From positions 350,247-414,246 of the forward strand of contig JALVFE010000021.1 in NCBI GenBank assembly GCA_027030245.1: a DNA stretch of 64,000 bases, written 5' to 3'. Below, piece after piece: positions 10,901-18,500 of this stretch. Within the stretch, counting starts at the first letter, position 1, and every line of letters starts with the position of its first letter. The DNA is from Melioribacteraceae bacterium. Lineage in GTDB: Bacteria; Bacteroidota; Ignavibacteria; Ignavibacteriales; Melioribacteraceae. The notes under the pieces were generated by a model. The model saw only the letters and a list, made by a program, of their open reading frames with translations. It had not been told where the DNA came from and made no database searches. A program made the position numbers and the translations under genes.

Positions 10901-12177
10901 GTTATATCGAATTTAACATTCTTTGTTTCCACTTCACCGAATTCGAATTTCAAGCTCTCGGTAACAATTTCTTTTTTAGGTATATTTTGCATTACAAACA
11001 GTGTTTGAAAAAGCGGAGAACTTTCTTGAGACCTTTTAACCTTTAACGATTCGACAACTTTCTCAAAAGGTACATCTTTATTTGCAAATGCCTCTATCGA
11101 AAAACTATGAACTTGCTTAACAAGATCATTGAAATTTGGATCATCGGAAAAATTAGTTCTAAACACTAACGTATTGATAAAAAATCCGATTAAGTTTTGT
11201 AATTCGGGTTTATCCCTGTACGCAATAGGTACACCGACCGTCAGATCTTCTTGATTAGTATATCTGAAAAGCAATGATTTGAATGCTGAGAGTAAAACTA
11301 CAAACAATGTGGTTTTTCTCTCTTTTACAAAATCTTTAATTTTGTTCGAAAGTTCTTTTTCTATTAAAAAAGTTTTGTGTAAACCGTTGAAAGTTTGTTT
11401 CTCAGTATACGGTTTATCTATTGGTAAATTTAATTTAGAATTAATATTTTTTAATTGTTTTTTCCAAAATTTTAACTGTTCCGAAAATTTTCCTTTCTCG
11501 AAGTTCTCTTTTTGCCATTGGGCAAAATCTGCATATTGAATTTTCATTTGCGGCAGATTTATTTCTTCTTTACTCTCCAAAGTTTTGTAAACGGAAATAA
11601 CTTCATTCATAAAAACAGCAAGCGACCAACCATCCGCTGCAATATGATGGAAAGTAACAATCAAAATATGCTTCTCAGGATTTAGAGTAATAACAGAAGC
11701 ACGCACAGGGATTTCATTTGACAAATCAAATGGTTTTGAACCTTCTGCTAACGTAAATTTTTCGATTTTATCTTCTTCGTTTTCACCCGCTATATCTTCA
11801 ATTTTAATATTGTTTATAGATAGTTTAACATCAACCAAGACTTGTTGTTTAGGTGTGGTTTCAAAATCATAAACGGTTCTTAAAATTTCATGCCTTTCGA
11901 TAACCTTGTTTATGCTTTCTTCCAATAATAAAGGATCGAACTTTCCGGTAATTTTAACCGTTGCAGGCATATTATAAAAAGCACTTTCAGGATTCAGCTG
12001 ATGCAAAAACCATAATCGCTCTTGGGCAAAAGACATCGGATATTCATCTGTGTTTTCCCTTTGCGGTATTGATAGTATTTTCTGCTTCTGAGCAGATTTT
12101 TCCATCAATTTTTTTTCCAATATCGCACGTTGTTCGGGTGAAAGTTGTTCTAATTTTTTTTGAATGTCTTTTTTCAT
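1903..12177 (-). CDS. NRPS, C-A-T-ST-T*-ST-C-A-T-E, with two sulfotransferase domains
   Basis: Dimodular NRPS of 3424 residues. Approximate domains: C1 45-480 (HHIAADG); A1 500-1000; T1 1040-1110 (GGDS, Ser1067); sulfotransferase ST1 1165-1460; carrier-like T* 1465-1545; ST2 1590-1890; C2 1895-2330 (HHIITDG); A2 2345-2850; T2 2870-2935 (GGDS, Ser2904); epimerase 2945-3395 (HHLVIDG, EGHGRE). Both ST domains keep the PAPS 5'-phosphosulfate loop PRSGSTLL and the 3'-phosphate Arg-x7-Ser pair (RHPSAMIQS; RNPYASVYS). T* reads FFELGGNE, with Glu1502 where the phosphopantetheinylated Ser should be, so it should not carry substrate. By eye A1 gives pocket code DAEDIGTIVK, whose acidic positions suggest Lys or a related basic residue. 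A2 gives DVYYLGGICK, which I cannot assign. The gene lies 23 bases after the preceding NRPS gene. What the ST domains sulfonate is not shown by the sequence. Confidence 0.95.
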   Translation of the reverse strand: MKKDIQKKLEQLSPEQRAILEKKLMEKSAQKQKILSIPQRENTDEYPMSFAQERLWFLHQLNPESAFYNMPATVKITGKFDPLLLEESINKVIERHEILRTVYDFETTPKQQVLVDVKLSINNIKIEDIAGENEEDKIEKFTLAEGSKPFDLSNEIPVRASVITLNPEKHILIVTFHHIAADGWSLAVFMNEVISVYKTLESKEEINLPQMKIQYADFAQWQKENFEKGKFSEQLKFWKKQLKNINSKLNLPIDKPYTEKQTFNGLHKTFLIEKELSNKIKDFVKERKTTLFVVLLSAFKSLLFRYTNQEDLTVGVPIAYRDKPELQNLIGFFINTLVFRTNFSDDPNFNDLVKQVHSFSIEAFANKDVPFEKVVESLKVKRSQESSPLFQTLFVMQNIPKKEIVTESLKFEFGEVETKNVKFDITLSIEESPDGFTGLLGYNTDLFFEETIDDFIKRYKIILKNAVENPTVPISELKLLDAEEERKYINEIISPEIETDGNLTLQEMFEKTVSLYPDKTALEYVEYSEDGEFEKHSLTYIELNTEANKLAHYLIDNGITAESIVAISFNKSPEMIIAILGVLKSGAAYLPVDPNYPGKRKLYMLEDSGAELLLVSNDTQDGYAEYSGNIVNISKILSGDSKALNEKNPGIKIFNENLAYIIYTSGSTGNPKGVAVSHKSVVNYILNTYNEYGFSKSDRFLQFASISFDAAAEEIFHAFNIGATLILRPEAVISSPKLFFDFVRELNISVLDLPTAYWHQLVPEIVSGETSLPASLRIVIIGGEKADAIKTAQWLKVIGGKVRLINTYGPTETTIVSLFHLLNNTDIECAKFKEIPIGKPVKGLNAFILDKALNPVPYKFPGELCISGTGLARGYLNKPDITAKVFLPDKFSNKHGGRIYRTGDRVRMQTDKSIEYIDRIDSQVKIRGFRIELSEIKNILTQHKGIEDAIVLPKKNNDGQNSLVAFYIKSRDVKLNGSNLREYLANKLPGYMIPSKFIELVEFPLTQHGKIDKVELLAISDKSSEDKKAHKKPANHLEEVLLQMWKEVLETNEIGTDCNFFEYGGDSLKAAVFINTLQKKLGKVVWVVSLFDNQTIEEYAQYLVANYFESLPKLLGENSEFIKTISVRKSGNRKASIGEEKIRLMREKIKAKSYLKQDARILPKKKGSKAVFILSAPRSGSTLLRVMLAGHQKLFAPPELALLLFENLKDRKRAFAGRDKGWSEGLTRGIMQIYNCDYLKAEEIIGEFEKSGMSIQELYYKLDEMIGDKILVDKTTTYATNLEVLKRAELYFDEVKYIHITRHPSAMIQSYLNSKLNEVFSVDNSFSERENAELFWIINNQNILEFFKDIPEERRYTLKFENLVVNPKQCMKNISGFLGIQFQENMIYPYADKKLRMTDGIHPESHMVGDPKFHEHKQIEANIAYKWQKLPENDYLSNEAVKLAESLKYYISNKDLLEDTSHLINKNIELKFEKYLIQKWEEILGVKSISAGDDFFELGGNEKKAQQFIDLLNKEFNLHIPSKALNFAPTILKFITYAYEYFPEKVRAYFDHVTNQNLIDKKFQFSTKKITDNDINEFEKIIMPVPVTKQQNKLPQAIFILSPPRSGSTLLRVMMAGNENLFAPPELDLLSYTDLRERKEALSGNYSLWLESLIRVVMELKNCSAEEAEEIINRFESQNLGVKEFYEIIQNWLGERKLVDKTPSYSLDINILNRMENWFTDAKYIHLVRNPYASVYSFLEANLDQNFFRYAHNFGRRELAEMIWTVSHKNILNFLKNIPGKRQFLVKFEDLVLNPDIQMRKICEFLEIEYNEEMIKPYHGNKMTEPVKETSQMVGDFKFYLHNNINPKVIDRWKKYHKNDFLNDKAVDISKYFGYGEEDLHVKENLLEIQEINDHREISLSFAQQRLWFLEQLNPGRPTYNIPGTVRIKGKLLDIDLFLQSIDILVKRHHSLRTVFPSAEGRPKQVVLDKYEIDFNFKNLNDLDNNIKNSMTKEIILKEALKPFDLAKGPLVRFRLIQTRDEEYYFLSCMHHIITDGWSIQIFVRELISVYDNLSKGKEIDLEPLSIQYTDFSEWQREWMQSDAYFRQLEYWKTKLAGAPSLLELPTDFPRKPLQTQEGSRLRFAIDYNSFNKIKTFGSETKSTPFVIMLTVFKILLSKYARNNDILVGTPVAGRTRKELENIIGFFVNTLVLRTLIEPDKTAIQIIEEIKRNTFEALSNQEIPFEKLVDELNVERSLSHSPLFQVMFVYNQSVLQKIESDEFVVEPVPVDLKTAKFDITFVLTEFENRIQCDFEYNTSLFNEDTIERMIEHFKNLLNLLLDNPRLKVSEIELVSNYEKQKLLNEWNNTEVEFPNNKTIHELFSEKVKENPERIAVEWNGNKITYGELDKYSNAVANYLISKNIGHDDIVGVYMYPSTDTIAVLMGILKSGAAYLPLDPEYPEKRISYMLDDSKVKVVFVQNELQNKISKEGIELLTVDFNNDSSVFTDFTKPELKLYPENLAYVIYTSGSTGKPKGVMQTHKGLINHVHDSDRRKPVRESVCSLWTSLNFDVSVYEIFYPLIFGNELHIVPQEIRAINDQLFSWLGEHKVVSGYLPPFVLDEYDKWLENHREDSYLQKLLVGVEPIKLKTLSGIYDKVPEILILNGYGPTETTICSTIYEIKEKIFTDEITPIGRAMSNTRIFILDENMNLSPIGVPGEVYIESIGEARGYLNRPDLTAERFIPNPFSKNGGERLYKTGDLAFYKPDGNIKFVGRVDNQIKFKGFRIELGEIEENIKKHPSVNDAAVIIREDKPGIKKLVGYFSVVKDKNTDGAELRNFLSEILPDYMIPSVFVKLDELPKTPNGKIDRRNLPVPTEDDLVLSSEFVEAESKTEKILLEIWKEVLQVNKIGVLDNFFELGGDSILGIQVIAKANAAGLKLSPKNLFEAPTILGLANLANKAKKVVAEQGLISGEVPLTPIQRWFFEQNFKNPNHWNQSILLEVSGKINTELFAKAVKEIMKHHDVLRLRYVKDTNGYRQIFSEMNSHVPFVVEDLSAIESGKISAIITEKSNVYQSSLNIKKGPLFKIVYFKLNEEENDRLLIIIHHLVIDGVSWRIILEDLQTAYELLKRELEVKLPEKTTSFKYWSEKLIKSANDNLWLDELEFWKNLSKNKEYYKIPADFEKGQNTEESKEKVVINIPAEKTEIVLQEVTRKLNTNMLELLLNAFGEALSRWDGKRKHIIGLEGHGREDIFDDVDISRTVGWFTSTYPVLIDLKDAPDVLGSLKYVKEQLRNIPHNGMGFGVLKYLSNNPEVREIMNNIPEPEIMFNYLGVFNREEEEKNKFKKAEESAGDERNPQNLRPNLMEVTGNIADGELILHINYSKNYHEPETIEKLANLFQENILQIIESVKSGAELDISAVDFEDADITDDDLDDLLMELDN

Positions 12178-12200
12178 TTCTTCTTCAGTTGCAATTAATT

Positions 12201-15200
12201 TTAATTATTTGTTTTATCAGAATCTTGCCCTAATTCTTCTGGGGATATGCCGGTTATTTCATTTAACAATGCTTCCAATTCATCATCCTCTTCATCCAAC
12301 AATTGAGCTTCCAAAACAGCCTTCGCAATTCCATCAACCGTTGGATTTTCAAATAAAGATTTAATGGAAATCTCCACGTTAAATTCCTCGTTAATTTTGG
12401 AAATTACGTGCATTGCGAGCATGGAATGACCTCCAAGCTCAAAAAAGTTATCAAACACACCTACTTTTTCCACACCCAATATCTCAGTTACAATTTTAGT
12501 GATCGCTTCTTCCATGGGTGTGCGCGGCATCACAAATTCCGTCTTAATTTTTCTCCGGATGTTTTCAATTTCAGGTAAGGAATTTTTATCAATCTTTCCG
12601 GAAGGTAATTTCGGGAATTCATCCAACTGCATAATCACAGCCGGAACCATGTAAGCCGGTAGTTTTGTTGAGAGATAATCAATTATTTCCGCTTCGTCAA
12701 TATTCTCATCAGATAAAATATATGCAGCCAAAAATTTATTATTGGAATCACCGGCAGCAATAACCAAAGCATCTTTAATTGAATCTATTTCACGTAATGT
12801 TTGCTCGATTTCACCAAGCTCTATTCTGAATCCCCTTATTTTTACTTGTGAATCGATCCTTCCTAAAAATTCATAATCACCTTCTTCCCTAATTCTTGCC
12901 ATGTCTCCCGTTTTGTAATAACGGACATTAGTTCCATCTGCCAAATTCTTATAAACAAATTTTTCTTCGGTCAGTTCACGTCTTCTGTAATAACCGTCGG
13001 CTATAATACCGCTTATACATAATTCTCCCGGAAAGCCTTTCGGCAAAATATTTCCGTTTTTATCCAATACATAAAAGCTTCTTCCTAGCAGTGGTTTACC
13101 AATAGGAATTCTGTATTTATTCGAATCGCTTTGTTTCACTAAATATGTGGATGCAGTGATAACGGTTTCAGTCGGACCGTAAGCATTTAGTAACCTGACA
13201 TTTTTCATTTTGGAATCATTCCACTTACTCACAAAATCGCTTTTCATTTCATCACCACCGGCGATGAACAATCTTACTAAATCGTCCGGCGCAGAATCGG
13301 GATGCTCGTACCAGAATTTTGTAAGTTCTTCCCAAACAACTGTCGGCGGGTTAACTACCGTAATTTTATGTTGCTTTATCTGTTCGGTGAATTCTTTTGG
13401 CGTCCAAAGTTTATCATCGCGCAAAATTACTTGTGCGCCGGTTAGCAAGGGAACCAAAATCTGTTCTATTGACGCATCAAAAACAAATGCCGCAAATTGC
13501 AGAACCACATCGTTCTTTGTTGTTCCGAAGTTTTCTTTTACGGAAAAATAATGTTTAACGAAACTTCCGTGATTTATTACCGTTCCTTTAGGTTTTCCGG
13601 TCGACCCGGAAGTGTAAATCATATACGCCGCATCTTCCGGTTTTATTTCTGGGAATTGTGTTCCGTTGCTTGTAACTTGGTTCCCGCCAATAGAGTTCAC
13701 ATTAATTTTCGTAATGTGTTCCGGTAATTTTCCGCTATAGTCATCCGAAGTTAAAACAACTTTGGTTTCCGAATCTTTTAAGATGTAGTCCAATCTTTCG
13801 TCCGGATATTCAACATCCAAAGGCAAATAAACTCCGCCGGCTTTTAATATTCCAATAAATGCCGCGATGTAATCGATCGACCGGTTTAAGTAAACACCAA
13901 CGGTTTCGCCTTTTTTAATGTTTTGCTTAAGTAATAACCTGGCGAGCGCATCAGAAGATTCTTCCAGTTTTCCAAAAGTTATACTTTCATTTCCGCAAGT
14001 AATTGCCGTCTTATCTATATTTTCACCGGCAGCTTCTCTAAATAATGCCGGTATCGATGACTGCTCAATTTCCAAACTTTCATTCAAAGTAATCGAACCG
14101 TGTTCTAACACTTCGTCTTCTCTCAACAACGGAATACTATCGATTGTTGCGTCACTATCTTCCGTAAAACTTCGCAGAATATTTTTATAGACTCTAATTA
14201 ATTGTTTGATTGTGAACGATTCGAATAAATCGGTATTGTATTCAAATTTACCTTTAAGCTTGTTGTCTGTTTCCGTAATGGACATAACCAAATCAAATTT
14301 TGTTGTACCGGTATCAATTTCCAAAGGCTCAAATATCACGTTTTCCAATTCCAGCTTTGCAACCGGCGCATTATTCAATACAAACATGGCTTGGAACAGA
14401 GCTGTTCTGCTGATATCCCTTTCGATATTGAGTTTTTCGACAATTGTTTCAAACGGTATATCTTGATTTTCGTATGCTTCAAGGGCAATTTTCTTAATTT
14501 GTTGCAAGTAATTTTTCACCGTTTCGTTTCCGTCAATCTGCGAACGCAATACTAACGTATTGATAAAAAATCCAATTAAGTTTTCAATCTCCGCTCTGTT
14601 TCTGTTGGCAATCGGCGTTCCGATATTAATATCTTCTTGATTCGTATACCGGTAAAGCAAAACATAAAATGCGGCAATGAGAACCATAAAAAGAGTTACA
14701 TCATTTTTCTTAGCAAGATTCACAAGCGAAGCATAAAGATTTTCATCAATTTCAAAAAGTTCGAAAGAACCGTTAAAAGTTTGGGTTTGCGGTCGCGGTT
14801 TATCCGTAATAATATCCAGAACCGTATTACAGTTTTTTAATTGATTTAACCAATAATCAATTTGCTTATCAAAAGCGCCGCTCTCAAGTCTGTTTTTCTG
14901 CCAAATCGCAAAGTCCGCATATTGAATTGTTAAATCCGGTTGAGATTTAACCTTACCGGAAACAAAATTTTGATAGTTATCAATCAACTCTTTTACAAAA
15001 ATTCCGGTAGACCAATTATCCGAAACGATGTGATGCATCGGCAATAAAACAATAAATTCATCGTCACCGGTTTTGATAATTGTCAAGCGTAACAAAGGAC
15101 CGTTTACCAAATCAAACGGTTTTGTGCTTTCTTCAATGATAATATTTTTTAATTCTTGCTCATTGTTAATTTGAATTTCGATATAATTACTTTTTATATT

Positions 15201-15551
15201 TAATTTTTCATGTATATTTTGTTTAACTTCACCGTTTTCCGAAAGGAAAGTTGTTCTTAATACTTCATGCCTTTCGATAATTTTATTTACTGACGTTTCG
15301 AGCGCATCCGGATTCAAGTTCCCTTTAACTTTTACGCCCATCGGGATAACGTATAAAGGACTGCCCGGTTCGAACTGTTCGAGAAACCATAATCTCTGTT
15401 GAGCGAAAGAAACCGGTAAGATTTTTTCATCCGTATTTCTTGGTAAGATTATCAAGTCGTCAATATCTACACCTTTTTGTTTCAGTAAAGCTCTAACAGC
15501 TTTCTGCTTTTCCACGGATAATTTCGAATAATTTTTTACTAATTCATTCAT
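12201..15551 (-). CDS. NRPS, single C-A-T module
   Basis: Monomodular NRPS of 1116 residues that adds one amino acid to the chain delivered by the upstream PKS. The condensation domain (about 30-470) opens SFAQQRLWFLEQF, the LCL-type form, and its active motif is HHIVSDN, keeping both His and Asp but with Asn for the usual final Gly. The adenylation domain (about 490-985) has YTSGSTGKPKG near 652 and the C-terminal lysine motif SGKIDK. My reading of its pocket is DAENFAAITK, which I cannot tie to a known amino acid. The carrier domain (about 1000-1075) has GGHS near 1037. The tail is acidic and helical (EEDDELEALLNEI), a possible docking element. The ATG is 2 bases from the stop of the upstream PKS gene, so translation is probably coupled. 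Confidence 0.94.
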   Translation of the reverse strand: MNELVKNYSKLSVEKQKAVRALLKQKGVDIDDLIILPRNTDEKILPVSFAQQRLWFLEQFEPGSPLYVIPMGVKVKGNLNPDALETSVNKIIERHEVLRTTFLSENGEVKQNIHEKLNIKSNYIEIQINNEQELKNIIIEESTKPFDLVNGPLLRLTIIKTGDDEFIVLLPMHHIVSDNWSTGIFVKELIDNYQNFVSGKVKSQPDLTIQYADFAIWQKNRLESGAFDKQIDYWLNQLKNCNTVLDIITDKPRPQTQTFNGSFELFEIDENLYASLVNLAKKNDVTLFMVLIAAFYVLLYRYTNQEDINIGTPIANRNRAEIENLIGFFINTLVLRSQIDGNETVKNYLQQIKKIALEAYENQDIPFETIVEKLNIERDISRTALFQAMFVLNNAPVAKLELENVIFEPLEIDTGTTKFDLVMSITETDNKLKGKFEYNTDLFESFTIKQLIRVYKNILRSFTEDSDATIDSIPLLREDEVLEHGSITLNESLEIEQSSIPALFREAAGENIDKTAITCGNESITFGKLEESSDALARLLLKQNIKKGETVGVYLNRSIDYIAAFIGILKAGGVYLPLDVEYPDERLDYILKDSETKVVLTSDDYSGKLPEHITKINVNSIGGNQVTSNGTQFPEIKPEDAAYMIYTSGSTGKPKGTVINHGSFVKHYFSVKENFGTTKNDVVLQFAAFVFDASIEQILVPLLTGAQVILRDDKLWTPKEFTEQIKQHKITVVNPPTVVWEELTKFWYEHPDSAPDDLVRLFIAGGDEMKSDFVSKWNDSKMKNVRLLNAYGPTETVITASTYLVKQSDSNKYRIPIGKPLLGRSFYVLDKNGNILPKGFPGELCISGIIADGYYRRRELTEEKFVYKNLADGTNVRYYKTGDMARIREEGDYEFLGRIDSQVKIRGFRIELGEIEQTLREIDSIKDALVIAAGDSNNKFLAAYILSDENIDEAEIIDYLSTKLPAYMVPAVIMQLDEFPKLPSGKIDKNSLPEIENIRRKIKTEFVMPRTPMEEAITKIVTEILGVEKVGVFDNFFELGGHSMLAMHVISKINEEFNVEISIKSLFENPTVDGIAKAVLEAQLLDEEDDELEALLNEITGISPEELGQDSDKTNN

Positions 15552-15553
15552 GG

Positions 15554-18500
15554 TTATTTATCATTACCGGATTTATTATTCAATAATTTCTGAATTTCTT
15601 CTTCTGATAAATTTTCAACTTGCGATATAACATCGTCCAAAATATTAAGTGTTTCTTCCGATTTGGTTTTTTCTTTTTCGATTATTTCCGCTACACCGGA
15701 AATTGTCGGGTCATCGAACAATAATTGCAGTGGTAACTCGACTTTGAATTTTTCACGTAATTCGGAAACCAGTTGTGTGCCTGTCAAAGAATTACCTCCC
15801 AAATCGAAAAAGTTATCGTATAAACCGATTTTTTCTATTCCCAAAAGTTTTTGCCAAACTACCAGAATTTCTTTTTCCAATTCCGTTTCCGGTTCTTTAT
15901 ACGGAGTTTGAATATTGGGTCGCTCATGCAATACTTCCGGTTCATCCGATTTTTCTGCCGCTTCACCGGCACCGGCAAAAGATTCTTCAATTCTGTAATT
16001 CAAATCTCCGGTAGAGATTATTACTCTTCCTGAATAATCTGTGTTTATTATTCTGTCAAGTAACTTCACCGCTTTGCCTGGAACAACAGAATATTTTGAT
16101 AAACCGGTTTTGTCCATGATTTCATTGCCGTTGAATTTCCATGTATCCCAATCTATACTTATCCATTTGGTTTTCGTTTCGATGTTATCGATAAAAATAT
16201 CCATAAAATTGTTTGCGGCAGTATATAACGAAAGTCCGATACCGCCGAGCTCAACACTGATGGAAGATTGTAAAGCAATAAAATCTATGTCTCTGTTTAC
16301 CGTCTCGGCATAAATGTTTAACAACCCGTCTACTTTTGCGGAAAGATTTTCTTTGATTTTTTCATCGTTAATATCATTGATTAATGTAAATGCTTTTTCG
16401 CCTGTTAAACCCGCAGAGTGAAAAATGCCGTTGATACTTCCGAATTTTTCTTCGACATAATTCAATGTTTCTTTGAGTTCGCCTGCATTTTCAACATTGC
16501 ATTTTTTAATTACTATGCTTTTACCCGGCTGATTAAGTTTTTTCAATAATTCAATTTTATCCGCATCAATATTTCCATTCGATTTTATGATTTCATCTAT
16601 ATTATTTGTTCCGTCTAAATTCTTTCGTGTAGTCAGAACGATATTAGCATCATAATTTTCACTTAAATGCCGTGCAATTTCCAAACCGATTTTCCCTAAT
16701 CCACCTATGATTAAATAAGTCCCGTTTTTCTTTATAACTTTATTACCGTCGACTTTCTCCAAATCGTTGAGCATTTGATTCTCAAGTGTCCATAACCGTT
16801 TATTTCTTATGGCAAATGTTTTACCCTGCTCGACAGCGGTGTTTAGAATTATCTCTACATTTTTATTATTTATAACATCCAAATCATAATGATAACAACT
16901 TATATTTCTAAATTCTTGATTAACTGATTTAATTACACCGGAAACCAACGAACCGCTTAAATTCGGCTTTTCATTACCTAATACTTCAAACAGGTCACGG
17001 GTTATTACTCCGATATTAATTCCGGATTTTTCATTCTTTGATACTTTCCGGAGAAAATCGATGAAGCCGTTCAATTCCTTATATAAAATTTCCAGGTTCG
17101 CATCCGTTACATTAATTTCATTATCTACAATGAATAAGATTTTATCGTAATCTTTACCATTAAGATTAATTTCTTTGTTTTCTTTAATATTAATATGTTC
17201 GATATTTAAGTTATTGTTTACGCCAAAAGAATCGAAATCGATTAAATTCGAATTTCCCGACATTGTTAAAATCAAACATGATTTAACTTCTGACAATTTC
17301 CCGGGTAAATAAGTAACTTGTTTCCAAACCGGCGCATAAACCCAATCAAATTCGTTACCGGATTTTTTATTAATTCGTCTGTCGGTTTTCTTTTTGATAT
17401 TAAGCCAATATCGTTTTTTGTCATAAGAATATGTCGGTAACGAAACTTTCAAGCGGTATTCGTCTTTGTAGAACTCCTTCCAATTAATCTCGGCGCCATA
17501 CAACCACAATTGCCCAAGCGCAGAAAGAAATACAGCTTCATCGTTAAGATTTTCTTTCGGATGCCGCATACTCGAAACAACTTTTACTTTCGTACCGGCT
17601 GCAGTATTATTTTTAACCAAAGTTGTAAGAACCGTTCCGGGACCAACTTCCAGCAAAACATAATCCGGGTTTTGCAATAATTCATTTATACCATCCGAAA
17701 ATCTCACTGTATATCTCAAATGCTTGGAATAGTATGAAAGATCGGTTGCTTCATATTCTTGGATAATCCTTCCGCTAACATTTGAGTAGTATGGAATTTG
17801 CGGAGCGGACAATCCGGTTTGAGCAACGGCATTTGTAAATTCATCAAGTATCGGTTCCATCATCTTCGAATGAAACGCATGCGAAGTTTTTAATTTTGTA
17901 AATCTTATTCCCTTCTCTTCCAATACTTTCTCAAATTGTTCGATAGCTTCGAAGGTTCCGGAAACAGCTGTAAGATTCGTTGCGTTCAATGCAGCAATCG
18001 ATATTTCATCATCTATTAAATTTCTAACCGTATCTTCACCGGCATTTACGCTTAACATTGCACCGGCGGGAAGAGATTGCATCAACTTACCGCGCAAAGC
18101 TACAATTTTCAGTGCATCTTTTAAGTTCATTACTCCGGAAATACAAGCCGCAACGTATTCCCCGATACTGTGCCCAATCATTACCGACGGGACAATGCCT
18201 AATGAAATGTATAGTTGAGCCAATGCGTATTCAACAGTAAAAAGCGCAACTTGAGTTATTTCTGTTTGATTAATCCTTTCGCGGGCTATATCTGCATATT
18301 CATTTGAAGGAAATAAAATCTTCCTTAAATCCAAATTGATAATCGGTTCAAGAATTCCGGCACATTCATCAACATACTTTTTAAACACAGGTTCGTTTTC
18401 GTAAATATCTTTTCCCATATTTATGTATTGAGAACCTTGACCGCTAAACATGAAAACGTATTCCGGTTTAGAATCGGGATTTGATAATTTTGAAGAAAGA